Below the pieces are notes generated by a model. It was not told where the DNA came from, made no database searches, and worked only from the letters and a program-made list of their open reading frames with translations. A stretch of 36,376 nucleotides of DNA from a virus: positions 1 through 36,376 of IMG/VR virus record IMGVR_UViG_3300005613_000204; one strand, given 5' to 3'. Shown here piece by piece: positions 18,887-26,887 of the stretch (positions are counted from its first letter, which is position 1; each line of letters begins with the position of its first letter). The position numbers were made by a program, and so were the translations under genes.

Positions 18887-21302
18887 TTACACAATCTCTC
18901 GACCTGGGCAGAATGTTGTTGACCTGCCTGCTACTGAGCAATTTCCCTACATGGCTACATCCTTTCGGGATGGTCCAGCTTCGTGGGTTGACAATCGAGA
19001 CCGATACGTTGAGCAGTACACTGGCTCAGCTTACATCGCTATCGGTGCGATCGCCCGTATGGCAGCCATGCAGAAGGCGAAAGTCCTGCGACGCACAGAG
19101 AAGAAATCGGGAATCCGTTTCGAGGAAGTCAGTCCAACGCATCCCCTGGTCGAACTGTTCGAAGAGGTAAACCCGATTGACACGCCGTGGGACCTCTGGT
19201 TCTACACTATCGGGTGGTCTCTCATTGCGGGCAACTCGTATCTCTACAAAGCCAAGAACGGATTTGGCACTCCGAAACAGCTCTGGCCGATGCCCCCTCA
19301 ATGGGTGAAGGTCATCCCGGATCCTGTCAACTTTATTGCCGGATACGAGATCAACTCCAACTACGGTTCTGCTTTTCATGTTCCAAAGAGCTACATGATT
19401 GACATTAAGCAGCCTGCTCTGGACTGGTCCGATAACGGTCGATACTACGGCCAGCCGTCTATCAAGGCTGCATCGACCACACTGGACCTGGAAAACGAGA
19501 TGCTGAAGCGTCTCTACTACCAGTTCAAGAACTTTGCACCTCCCGGCATGGTTTTCGAGACAGACCAGAGGCTCCAGCAGAATCAGGTCCAGCAGATCTG
19601 GGCTCAGATGGCAGCACAGCACAGCATGTCTGCCCAGACTGGCCGGCCCATGGTTCTGCACAGTGGGATGAAACTGTCTGGATCGTGGAACTCCAACTCA
19701 GATCGAGAACTGTCTTACACAGACAGTCTGGATAAGACACTGGAGATGACGTTCGCTACTCTCGGCGTACCAAAGAATGTGGTGGGCCTTTCTCAGGATC
19801 AGAATCGCTGTCTGGACGAGCAGACAGAGTGCCTGACTGCGTCAGGGTGGGTTCGATACGACCAGCTGACTGAGTCAACTGAGATTGCGTGTTTTGATCC
19901 CGATTCTGGTAGCCTTCATTATGACGTCCCGAGCGACATCAATATCCAGGACTACGACGGCCCCATGGAGCGGTGGCGAAACGCCGACTCTGCTGACATT
20001 CTGATGACGCCGAATCACCGTGTTTTGGGTCGGTCGGGCGACGGACACCGACACGGTCCACTGCAGTGCAAACACGCGTCAGAGTGGTCGAAAGGCGGGC
20101 GTATGCAGATCCTGGGGGCACCTCCGAATGGTGCTGCTTGTACTGTCCCATCGCCGGTGGCCATTCCTCCCGCCGTTCACTCTAAAAGAGGGGCATACCG
20201 AGACGACGCCACTGTTCGGCCAGAGGATTTTCTTGAGTTTACCGGATGGTTTGTATCTGAAGGTCACACTTCGGCCCGGAAGTACATGCAGAGACATAAG
20301 AACGGCAGGGCATACCCATCGGTTCAGTATTCCACGGTTCTCTCGCAGAAGAAGCCTCAGTACGTTGCTGAAATCGACAAATTGCTTGATCGCATGCCTT
20401 TCAAATGGCATCGACAGGTTGTCGCTGGAGTAGTGAGATGGACCTGCAGCGACAAGGGACTGCATGATTACCTAGTGTCCAACTGCGGAAAACTGGCTGC
20501 CAACAAAAAGGCCCCCAGCTTCATTAAGTCTTGGCCTGCCAGTAGCCTGAAGGTATTCCTCACATCGGCCCTGAAGGGAGATGGGAACTTCCAAGAGTCA
20601 CAGAACTCCTGGCGAGCCTCATATACGACTATCAGTCCGCAGCTCGCAGACGATATTCAGGAAATTGCCATTAAGTGCGGCTACCGGTCCCGAATAGGCA
20701 GCCCCACTCGCCTGACCAAGAACGGATGCGCTGTCTTTACAGTCAGCGTGCTTCCGAGAACTCCGTATGCGTCAATTTCCAGGAAGAGTCGCTCCATCGA
20801 GCATTATCAGGGTAAGGTTTGGTGCGTCACTGTTCCGACGTCATATTTTGTTGTTCGACGAAACGGCTGCGTTCACATCACCGGCAACAGCAACGCAGAG
20901 GCGTCCCTTCTGACCTTCGCAAAGATGACGGTCGATCCGCTTCTGGAGCAGCTTTCTCAGCATCTGACGCAGGATCTGGCTCGTGATTTTGAGCCAGACA
21001 GGTCTCTTATTATCCAGATCGGCCCATGTGAAGTCGATAAGGGTGAAGCTCTGCGACAGGCCATCGAGACAATGGTGCGGGCTGGCGCCATTACTCCGAA
21101 CGAAGTTCGCCATATGATGCTGGAGTTGCCACCTCTCGAAAGCGAGCACGGTGACAACCCGATTATGGTGTCCGGCTTCCAGCAGACTGGTCCTGAAGGG
21201 GATCAAGAATCATCTGACTCAGGGAACCCAAAGGGTCAGGTGGTGGAGGTGGATCGTTCGACGCGGTCCGGACAGAATCAATTTGACACGGCGGAGGATT
21301 GA
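18819..21302 (+). CDS. HK97-type portal protein precursor with intein
   Basis: 827-aa precursor. Residues 1-330 and 691-827 make a 467-aa portal, a normal size. The portal forms the dodecameric ring through which DNA enters the head. Typical features: AYIAIGAIARMAAM, a Trp-rich segment WFYTIGWSLIAGNSYLYKAK, and the crown-proximal NR/SNAEASLLTF, where the intein sits. The C-terminal tail is acidic and low complexity. The ATG at 18819 follows AGGGAAAACAGC. The 3' end overlaps the antisense gene at 21163-21861 by 140 bases. Confidence 0.93.
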   Translation: MALTSLSNIVENVRRQPQWRPVDYTISRPGQNVVDLPATEQFPYMATSFRDGPASWVDNRDRYVEQYTGSAYIAIGAIARMAAMQKAKVLRRTEKKSGIRFEEVSPTHPLVELFEEVNPIDTPWDLWFYTIGWSLIAGNSYLYKAKNGFGTPKQLWPMPPQWVKVIPDPVNFIAGYEINSNYGSAFHVPKSYMIDIKQPALDWSDNGRYYGQPSIKAASTTLDLENEMLKRLYYQFKNFAPPGMVFETDQRLQQNQVQQIWAQMAAQHSMSAQTGRPMVLHSGMKLSGSWNSNSDRELSYTDSLDKTLEMTFATLGVPKNVVGLSQDQNRCLDEQTECLTASGWVRYDQLTESTEIACFDPDSGSLHYDVPSDINIQDYDGPMERWRNADSADILMTPNHRVLGRSGDGHRHGPLQCKHASEWSKGGRMQILGAPPNGAACTVPSPVAIPPAVHSKRGAYRDDATVRPEDFLEFTGWFVSEGHTSARKYMQRHKNGRAYPSVQYSTVLSQKKPQYVAEIDKLLDRMPFKWHRQVVAGVVRWTCSDKGLHDYLVSNCGKLAANKKAPSFIKSWPASSLKVFLTSALKGDGNFQESQNSWRASYTTISPQLADDIQEIAIKCGYRSRIGSPTRLTKNGCAVFTVSVLPRTPYASISRKSRSIEHYQGKVWCVTVPTSYFVVRRNGCVHITGNSNAEASLLTFAKMTVDPLLEQLSQHLTQDLARDFEPDRSLIIQIGPCEVDKGEALRQAIETMVRAGAITPNEVRHMMLELPPLESEHGDNPIMVSGFQQTGPEGDQESSDSGNPKGQVVEVDRSTRSGQNQFDTAED
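19809..20888 (+). mobile_element. LAGLIDADG intein in the portal gene
   Basis: 360-aa intein (precursor residues 331-690). It begins with Cys in CLDEQTECLTASGWVRYDQL (block A), has TPNH (about 397-400, block B), and ends VVRRNGCVHITGN before Ser +1 (block G). The penultimate residue is Gly rather than the common His, a variation known among phage inteins. Two LAGLIDADG-like motifs, FTGWFVSEG (474-482) and FLTSALKGDGN (580-590), mark a homing endonuclease. All essential splice residues other than the penultimate His are present. Confidence 0.95.
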
Positions 21303-21861
21303 TCCTGACATACCAGTCAATAGACCGGTCGTTCAGGGGAACGCAATTCAATTCGTTCGCATATTCATAGCTCAGCTCTCCATCCCGGATCACCATGAAG
21401 TGGCCCGGGGTAGAGGGTGGCCCTTCCATCCAGATACGATCATTCTCCTGTGACAGCTGAGTGGCTTTGGATGCCACAAACATGGCTGTCTCATCGATCA
21501 GCTTTGCAGCTCTCCGTCCCGGCTGCTTATGCCCATACGCCAATCGAATCGTACGGAGATAATTCTCTGCCATGGCAATGAGATTACTCTCCGCCATATC
21601 GTGAATCACATAGCAGAGTTCCTTCCATCCTGTAGAGATTCCATTCTGAATCTTGTAGATGGCAATCTCAGCCTGTCGTTTGTACTTCCTCACTGTTTTG
21701 TCAGAAGTTGTCCTGGTGTTCGCCAGATCCCGCCTTCCGACATACTCAGCCATCAACTCCCTCATGGTCTGTGAGAGCGTCTTCGATCTGGACTTCTTGT
21801 CCACCAGATTGTACAACTCGATCGGGCATGTGAAGTGACATTGTTTATTCAGTTCAGGCAT
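21163..21861 (-). CDS. Antisense ribbon-helix-helix-like protein in the head module
   Basis: 232-aa protein encoded opposite to the surrounding structural genes. The first 45 residues (CHFTCPIELYNLVDKKSRSK, then TLSQTMRELMAEYV) fit a ribbon-helix-helix DNA-binding domain: a beta strand followed by two helices. The rest is helical and ends in a Pro-rich tail overlapping the portal 3' end by 140 bases. The ATG at 21861 follows a perfect GGAGGAATA. Only 20 bases separate it from the protease start, so the two mRNAs would be complementary at their 5' ends. It is likely a regulator. Confidence 0.6.
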   Translation of the reverse strand: MPELNKQCHFTCPIELYNLVDKKSRSKTLSQTMRELMAEYVGRRDLANTRTTSDKTVRKYKRQAEIAIYKIQNGISTGWKELCYVIHDMAESNLIAMAENYLRTIRLAYGHKQPGRRAAKLIDETAMFVASKATQLSQENDRIWMEGPPSTPGHFMVIRDGELSYEYANELNCVPLNDRSIDWYVRINPPPCQIDSVRTASNDPPPPPDPLGSLSQMILDPLQDQSAGSRTP

Positions 21862-21881
21862 TATTCCTCCAGGAGATAATC
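21862..21881. promoter_or_regulatory. Head-to-head overlapping ribosome-binding sites
   Basis: The 20 bases between divergent start codons contain CTCC-A-GGAG, giving GGAGG for the leftward gene and AGGAG for the rightward protease gene in one imperfect palindrome. No promoter fits in this gap, so transcripts must start inside the opposite genes. Complementary leaders could pair and block translation. Confidence 0.6.
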
Positions 21882-22634
21882 ATGTCAGATGTCGAGACCC
21901 TCGAAAAAGAGGAGTCATTCAAGCCCAGTGCGTCAATGCGTGCAGCAGCCCGTCGAGGTCTGGAACTTCGCCGAAAGCACGGTAAGGGTGGGACATCTGT
22001 TGGCGTGGCACGTGCTCGCGATATTGCGAACGGAAAAGGGCTTTCACTCTCTACAGTCAAACGAATGCGTTCCTTTTTTGCCCGTCATGATGGTAATCAG
22101 AAGGGCGGGGAAGATGACGCTGGATATATCGCATGGCTCTTGTGGGGTTCAAATTCTGGACGCTCCTGGGCCAACAACATTCTCCGCCAGAAGGGCTTGC
22201 TGGACAAGGAAGATAACATGAGCGTCATTGATGTGCATGATACAGATTTTCGATCCCAGGTCGACATCCTGGAGAAAAGCGAGCTGAATGATGGCCCGCT
22301 GTATGTATACGGTGCTGTTCTGGTGCCTGATAAGTTTGATCGACAGGGTGATATTGTTGATGAGGATACTATCCGGAAGTCAGCCCGCAATTACATGATG
22401 AAGGCCCAGAACGCCGGTCTTCAGCATAAGTGGCTACTGTCGAAGGAAGGCATCCAGCTCACACAGAGCTTCCTGGCTCCTGCGGATATGAAAATCGGTG
22501 AGAAAGACATACCGAAGGGGTCCTGGGTGGTTGAATTCCAGGTAACAGACGATACATTGAAGAAGTCCATCGCGGATGGTGAATACCGTGCATTCTCCAT
22601 TGGTGGCCGTGCACGACGAACTCCTGTTGAGTAG
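21882..22634 (+). CDS. Prohead protease (XkdF-like), truncated C-terminus
   Basis: 250-aa protein. The N-terminal domain (about 12-100, including KGGTSVGVARARDIANGKGL and GYIAWLLWGSNSGRSW) is one often joined to phage proteases. Residues about 130-250 are the XkdF-type putative serine protease: VYGAVLVPDKFDRQGDIVDE, GLQHKWLLS, and a final FSIGGRARRTPVE. Relatives continue after this point with a segment like VTEISLVKAGA, which here begins the separate gene at 22996. The ATG at 21882 follows AGGAG. It would cleave capsid and scaffold proteins during head maturation. Confidence 0.75.
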   Translation: MSDVETLEKEESFKPSASMRAAARRGLELRRKHGKGGTSVGVARARDIANGKGLSLSTVKRMRSFFARHDGNQKGGEDDAGYIAWLLWGSNSGRSWANNILRQKGLLDKEDNMSVIDVHDTDFRSQVDILEKSELNDGPLYVYGAVLVPDKFDRQGDIVDEDTIRKSARNYMMKAQNAGLQHKWLLSKEGIQLTQSFLAPADMKIGEKDIPKGSWVVEFQVTDDTLKKSIADGEYRAFSIGGRARRTPVE

Positions 22635-22656
22635 GTTTACAATTCACTCTCATATT
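22627..22656 (+). promoter_or_regulatory. Possible promoter of the inserted cassette
   Basis: TTGAGT (22627-22632) and CATATT (22651-22656) are separated by 18 bases, a weak sigma70-like pair just before the small ORF at 22672. A perfect TTGACA also occurs at 22672-22677, but its -10 is poor and it would fall inside the ORF. Confidence 0.25.
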
Positions 22657-22671
22657 TTTTGAGATTTCGAC

Positions 22672-22887
22672 TTGACACACAACAGCAGAACATTCACATT
22701 TACGCGACCCGAGGGGATCTCTCAAGAAGACTTTGAGAGATTAACGGCTGCGATGGAGGGCATTGCCAAAACGATGTCCCACATGATCAAAGCCAACCTC
22801 ACTGGGAGCTGCGGAGTACGACTCAGTCGCTCCCGCAAGAACAAGAGATTTGGCCCAGTTCGCCATATCGTCGAGTTCGACGAGTAG
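22672..22887 (+). CDS. Small ORF in a moron-like cassette
   Basis: 71-aa protein of unknown function (RTFTFTRPEGISQEDFERLT at the start; basic second half). The TTG at 22672 has only GAG as ribosome-binding site; an ATG at 22753 would give 44 residues. It lies between the two halves of the apparent protease domain and is followed by a strong terminator, so it looks like an inserted expression unit. Confidence 0.5.
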   Translation: MTHNSRTFTFTRPEGISQEDFERLTAAMEGIAKTMSHMIKANLTGSCGVRLSRSRKNKRFGPVRHIVEFDE

Positions 22888-22931
22888 TTCATACTTCTCG
22901 ACAATATAGATTCCGGTTACCGGCCCGATAG

Positions 22932-22981
22932 CCCGCACTTAGCGACTCCTCTCAGGAGTAACGCAGAGTGCGGGTTTTTTT
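22932..22981 (+). terminator. Strong rho-independent terminator
   Basis: CCCGCACT (22932-22939) pairs with AGTGCGGG (22967-22974), followed by seven T. Inside, GCG/CGC and ACTCCT-CTC-AGGAGT (22945-22959) extend the stem, making a long hairpin. It separates the small ORF from the scaffold-like gene, whose ribosome-binding region follows directly. It can also act as an attenuator for the capsid genes. Confidence 0.85.
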
Positions 22982-22995
22982 ATTGGAACAAAGCC

Positions 22996-23685
22996 ATGGC
23001 AGACAAAAAGACTGAAGTCACACCGAAGAATCGGCTTGAAGAAGCTGACGTTACGGAGATCAGTCTTGTCAAAGCCGGAGCAGTGGAGGACGCAGATTAT
23101 GTCGTGCTCCAGAAAGAGGCTCCAGAATCTGCCGACGAACCAGAAGCATCTGACGACCTCGAAAAATCCATCGACCAACTCATCTCAGATCGAGAGTACC
23201 TCTCTGAGGACCAGCTCGCCAAGCTCCGCGAAGTTTTCTCTTCTGTCGAAAAAGAAGACACGATGGAGGAAGAGGGGACGGAAGATAAGGTGGAAGCTGA
23301 AGGCGAGGACGAATCAGAGGAAGAAGAAGTCGCAGAGAAGGGATGCAAAGACGAGGTCCGCAAGTCAGTGGATGATCGCCTTTCGGCACTGGAAGATGGC
23401 CTTGCGAGCATCCTTGAGAAGCTTGACAAGTCAGCTGAGGAGCCTGCTGAAGAAGTGCAGGAGCCGGAAGCCCTTGAAAAAGAAGAGCCAGAAGCTCAGA
23501 AGCTGAACACCTATCAGGAAGTGGCTCGAATCCTGAGCGAGAGACAACTGGCCAAAGACGAAGACACGTCTGAAGCCAGATTTGCTGCCGCCGTCCAGAA
23601 CTTGAACGGCAAGCTTGAGGCGGTCACTGCTGTGGTGACTGAGACTAAGCGTCAGTTGGCACGTGAGTGCGGTCGAGACGCATAA
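22996..23685 (+). CDS. Acidic scaffold-like protein carrying protease-end motif
   Basis: 229-aa, very acidic, coiled-coil protein (about 50-190 rich in Glu/Lys), as expected for a scaffolding protein upstream of the capsid gene. Residues 13-41 (RLEEADVTEISLVKAGAVED then ADYVVLQKEA) match the strand pair that normally ends XkdF-type proteases (EISLV..GA..DA). So this gene may be the other half of a once continuous protease-scaffold fusion. The ATG at 22996 follows GGAACAAAGCC. Would direct procapsid assembly and be removed by the protease. Confidence 0.6.
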   Translation: MADKKTEVTPKNRLEEADVTEISLVKAGAVEDADYVVLQKEAPESADEPEASDDLEKSIDQLISDREYLSEDQLAKLREVFSSVEKEDTMEEEGTEDKVEAEGEDESEEEEVAEKGCKDEVRKSVDDRLSALEDGLASILEKLDKSAEEPAEEVQEPEALEKEEPEAQKLNTYQEVARILSERQLAKDEDTSEARFAAAVQNLNGKLEAVTAVVTETKRQLARECGRDA

Positions 23686-23709
23686 ACCCGTTAAGAAAGG
23701 CATTAGCTA

Positions 23710-25092
23710 ATGTCTGACCAGACTCCTGAGAAAAAGGACGACGCTGCTCAGCTTGCTGACACCATCGAAAAGGCTGTCGGTGGCGTTGAAGCGCTGACAA
23801 GAGAAGTCGCCGATATCAAAAAGACGATCGAAGAGAAGGGCGAAGTCACAGGTCCGTTTGGCGGCAAGGCTCCTGCCTTTGTTGTCGGCGAGCTGTCGAA
23901 TTCCCGCCCGTTCTCGTTCGGCAACCTCATGAAGGCTCAGGTGGCTATGTCTCGGGGCGAAAACCCGGACGAGCACGCCAAGGCCGAATTGGAATTCTGC
24001 CGTAAGGCTGGTAAAGCCTTTGGCATGACGATGGCCGTTCCGGTCAGTGCTGACTATCTGAGTCGGTCTGGAGATTCAGACCTCGCCAAAGAGTGGGCTG
24101 AGATGCAGTCTGCTCGTCCTGACGTCGACTACGACGAAATGGCGAAGATCTACACGTCTCTGGGCAAAGACCTGACGTTCCGTACGGCTACGACCGGCGG
24201 TACGATGGTTTCGATGCCACGACAGGGCGAACTGATCGACCTGCTGCGTGCACAGACCTGGCATGACCGTGCCGGTTTCCAGGAAGTTCCGCTTCCGTCG
24301 AACGGCTCGATTCGGTACCCGCGCGTTACCGGCGGTGTGACGATCAGCTCTTACGCTGAATCGGAAGCTGCGACTGAGTCGACTCCGACAACCAGCGAAG
24401 TCCTGATGGAAGCCAAGGGCTACACCGGGCTCGTTGAAGTTACGGAGCAGTTCCTGAAGTTTGCTGATACTGTTGCTGGTGACGCTTTCGTCCGAAACGA
24501 AATGACGAAAGACATTGGCCTGCAGATTGACAGCGATATTATCGACGGCCCAGGCGGCAAGTCGATTCAGGGCCTGATCAACTACAGCGGCATTACGACT
24601 CACACTGCCTCAACGGTTGGTGCGAACGGTAACACGCTGGAGCCGAAAGACGTTGACCTTCTGATCGCTACGATGGCTGACGCCAACGTGCCAGTCGATC
24701 GCGGCGTCACGGTTGTTCTTCGCAATAAGATGTGGAGTGCCCTGAAGTTCCGCGAAGACGACAACGGTCGTCCGAAGTTCAACATCTCTGCCGAAGCGTA
24801 CGGCGGTGGTGCGGCCCGTCCGATGATGAGCGGCTACCCGGTCGTCGCGACAAGCCAGATCCCGAACACCCGCGTCAAGGCATCTTCGGGTGCAACTCTG
24901 ACGATGGTGCTCGCAGTGGTTGGCTCTGAAATCCTGTTCGGTCGCTCTGGTGCGATTGAAATCAAGATGACAGACAGCCATGGATCGAACTTCAGTTCGG
25001 GCATAATGTCGCTGCGAGGGACACATTATTGCGATGTGGCAGCTAAGCACGAGTCCGCAGTAGGTTTGATCGATGTTTTGGTAGAGGGTTAA
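23710..25092 (+). CDS. HK97-fold major capsid protein
   Basis: 460-aa capsid subunit. Residues about 1-60 are a charged coiled coil like the HK97 delta domain, cleaved off in maturation; 60-160 form a linker. About 165-460 have the HK97 core: TFRTATTGGTMVSMPRQGEL, E-loop (QEVPLPSNGSIRYPRVTGGV), spine helix region and P/A domains (VLRNKMWSALKFRED, GYPVVATSQIPN). Codon use (many CGT, ACG, GTT) is more biased than in neighbours, fitting high expression. Starts at ATG 23710, 25 bases after the scaffold-like gene. Confidence 0.92.
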   Translation: MSDQTPEKKDDAAQLADTIEKAVGGVEALTREVADIKKTIEEKGEVTGPFGGKAPAFVVGELSNSRPFSFGNLMKAQVAMSRGENPDEHAKAELEFCRKAGKAFGMTMAVPVSADYLSRSGDSDLAKEWAEMQSARPDVDYDEMAKIYTSLGKDLTFRTATTGGTMVSMPRQGELIDLLRAQTWHDRAGFQEVPLPSNGSIRYPRVTGGVTISSYAESEAATESTPTTSEVLMEAKGYTGLVEVTEQFLKFADTVAGDAFVRNEMTKDIGLQIDSDIIDGPGGKSIQGLINYSGITTHTASTVGANGNTLEPKDVDLLIATMADANVPVDRGVTVVLRNKMWSALKFREDDNGRPKFNISAEAYGGGAARPMMSGYPVVATSQIPNTRVKASSGATLTMVLAVVGSEILFGRSGAIEIKMTDSHGSNFSSGIMSLRGTHYCDVAAKHESAVGLIDVLVEG

Positions 25093-25113
25093 TCCTGACC
25101 AGCGTAAGGTTCC

Positions 25114-25132
25114 CCGGCCTTAGGCCGGTTTT
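25114..25132 (+). terminator. Terminator hairpin after the capsid gene
   Basis: CCGGCC-TTA-GGCCGG followed by TTTT. Six G/C pairs with a three-base loop and a short T-run. It would partly stop transcription after the highly expressed capsid gene. Confidence 0.7.
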
Positions 25133-25137
25133 AAATA

Positions 25138-25163
25138 GTGGGGCTGGGAATGCCCGGCCCCAC
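25138..25163 (+). repeat. Second GC-rich hairpin before the next gene
   Basis: GTGGGGC (25138-25144) pairs with GCCCCAC (25157-25163), with an inner GGG/CCC. It follows the terminator by a few bases and precedes the ribosome-binding site of the gene at 25190. It has no T-run; an mRNA stabilising or processing element is likely. Confidence 0.6.
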
Positions 25164-25189
25164 ATTTCTTACTTCAAACTGAGGGTATG

Positions 25190-25663
25190 ATGGCCAAGCA
25201 AGCTTCCATTCCAACGCCGATCGCCGCAGATGACGCTGAGCGTCTTGACTATGTGGAGGATGGCAAGAACTACTACGTAACCCTGCAGATGGGCGGCAAC
25301 GCCTCCTGGGACAAGTACACCGGAAAGAAGCGTTTTCGACAAGCGCTTCCAAACGGGATGTCAGTTGTTCCTGACTACGAGCCTACTCTGCATCACCGGG
25401 TTGGCCCCTACTCTGGATCGATCGTGAACGGACTCATCAGTACCCACAATGAGTGGGTGGCTGACTACAACCGTAAGCAGGGTCGCAACGGAGAGAAATG
25501 GGCCGGCCATGTTGATCGACAGTTTCTGGTGCTTGCCACAGAAGAAACAAACGATCTTCCGGAATCAGCACGTCGTTCTACCAATTCCCTCAATGCATTT
25601 CAGAGCATGATCGAGGGTATTGTCCAAAAGCAAGTTTCCGACGTTCTTGGCACAGGAGCCTAA
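25190..25663 (+). CDS. Putative head-associated protein
   Basis: 157-aa protein with a Trp/Tyr/Gly-rich middle (YYVTLQMGGNASWDKYTGKK) and a helical C-terminus. No family recognised. Its place after the capsid gene suggests a head-related role. The second of two adjacent ATGs (25190) is preferred for spacing from GAGGG. Confidence 0.5.
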   Translation: MAKQASIPTPIAADDAERLDYVEDGKNYYVTLQMGGNASWDKYTGKKRFRQALPNGMSVVPDYEPTLHHRVGPYSGSIVNGLISTHNEWVADYNRKQGRNGEKWAGHVDRQFLVLATEETNDLPESARRSTNSLNAFQSMIEGIVQKQVSDVLGTGA

Positions 25664-25666
25664 CAG

Positions 25667-26077
25667 ATGACTGGTATCACTCCAGATCTTATCAACCAGT
25701 ACAATATCAGTCAGGCTCGCAATCCTGCTGCCCTGACTGCAGATGGACAGACCAGTGGTATCGACCTTCGAGACTGTGGTCCAACAGTAACGGTCCTTCT
25801 CCATGTTGGAGCCGTCACTGGAACGACCCCGACTCTGACGGTCACCGCTCAGTCGTCCCTCAACGACAACACGGCAAGTGCGGAAGCAGCAGCTGATGCA
25901 TACACAGATATCACTGGAGCCAGCACTTCACTGACAGACAGTGATGCAAACTCGGTCGTGTCGTTCACGTTCCATAACCGGAACGAGCGATACGTCCGGC
26001 TCGATCTTGATGTTGGCGGCACGAACCCGAGCTTTACGCTTGGCGCAACTGTCCTCAGTAAAAAGACCAGCTACTAA
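25667..26077 (+). CDS. Capsid decoration-like beta protein
   Basis: 136-aa Thr/Ser/Asp-rich, beta-strand-dominated protein (TVTVLLHVGAVTGTTPTLTV, ERYVRLDLDVGG). Similar small beta proteins that sit behind capsid genes often stabilise or decorate the head. No precise family. The ATG follows GGAGCCTAACAG, three bases after the preceding stop. Confidence 0.55.
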   Translation: MTGITPDLINQYNISQARNPAALTADGQTSGIDLRDCGPTVTVLLHVGAVTGTTPTLTVTAQSSLNDNTASAEAAADAYTDITGASTSLTDSDANSVVSFTFHNRNERYVRLDLDVGGTNPSFTLGATVLSKKTSY

Positions 26078-26082
26078 GATTC

Positions 26083-26100
26083 GGCACCACTCGGGGTGCC
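26083..26100 (+). repeat. Hairpin after the decoration-like gene
   Basis: GGCACC-ACTCGG-GGTGCC directly downstream of the stop at 26075-26077. No T-run follows, so it is probably an mRNA 3' hairpin preceding the terminator at 26137. Confidence 0.5.
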
Positions 26101-26136
26101 TATGTGAGGAATGGGAGCGGCGTTAGTCGTATCCTG

Positions 26137-26169
26137 GAGCCGGGTGGTGTGTACTGCCCGGCTCTTTTT
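26137..26169 (+). terminator. Rho-independent terminator before the connector genes
   Basis: GAGCCGGG and CCCGGCTC form an eight-pair stem with a 12-base loop, followed by five T. It separates the head genes from the connector and tail genes, 18 bases before the next start. Like the terminator at 22932, it is within a same-strand gene series, so it probably lets part of the transcription through. Confidence 0.8.
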
Positions 26170-26186
26170 CGTCGTGGAGGTCTTAC

Positions 26187-26879
26187 ATGGCTCTCACCGC
26201 TATCGTCAGTGATGCCGAGATCCTGCTTGAGATTGGCGAGACTCTGACCGGCGATGACCTGGCTCGTATTCAGGGAACTCGTAATCGGGTAGAGGCTCTG
26301 GCGAGGAAGTATTGCCGCTGGAGTATTACCTCCGATACATACACGCACTTCCTGCCTGGAATCGCGCCTACTGGCTATCAGCTGACGCTCCCAGAGCCGT
26401 ATGTCACTTCAGTCACCTCAGTGTACGAGGACTGGAATGCGACTGGCGGACAAGGGGCAAGCGACTTCTCCAGCGATACGCTTCTGACTGCTGGGACTGA
26501 TTACTACCTCGACTACGATGACTCAACGATGTCCACGACGGGCGTGCTGATTCGTAAGTATCGGGAATGGCCTCCGTACTCACGCACGGTAAAGGTGACG
26601 TACGTGGCAGGTCTTGATTCAACTGCTCTCGCCAATGAGTATGTCTTTGTGAAAGAGGCACTGCTCCGCGAAATCATTGATCGTTACCAGTACAACAAAG
26701 AGCGTGCTGGAAATGTGGGGTCTGTCGGCCCCATTGAGATGGAGCGACTGAAGGACTACACGGTCAAGTATGCTTCCGACACCAGCACAGTTACTCGTAT
26801 GTCGCAGGGAACCAGTGGCCTGTTTCAGGAGACTGAATCTATGCTGGATCCTCTGGTCTATTACGGAACCTTCATGTAG
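26187..26879 (+). CDS. Head-tail connector (adaptor) protein
   Basis: 230-aa protein of the gp6/gp15-like adaptor type. The N-terminal helical pair (DAEILLEIGETLTGDDLARI) and a later helical region (VFVKEALLREIIDRYQYNKE) flank a beta insert, as in adaptors that bind under the portal. The position after head genes and before a stopper-like gene fits. The ATG follows GGAGGTCTTAC. Confidence 0.7.
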   Translation: MALTAIVSDAEILLEIGETLTGDDLARIQGTRNRVEALARKYCRWSITSDTYTHFLPGIAPTGYQLTLPEPYVTSVTSVYEDWNATGGQGASDFSSDTLLTAGTDYYLDYDDSTMSTTGVLIRKYREWPPYSRTVKVTYVAGLDSTALANEYVFVKEALLREIIDRYQYNKERAGNVGSVGPIEMERLKDYTVKYASDTSTVTRMSQGTSGLFQETESMLDPLVYYGTFM

Positions 26880-26887
26880 GGCTGGAA

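Noticed and set aside
23097-23429. Ser-rich antisense frame opposite the scaffold-like gene
   Set aside because: It mirrors the Glu/Lys-rich codons of the acidic coiled coil; no ribosome-binding site.
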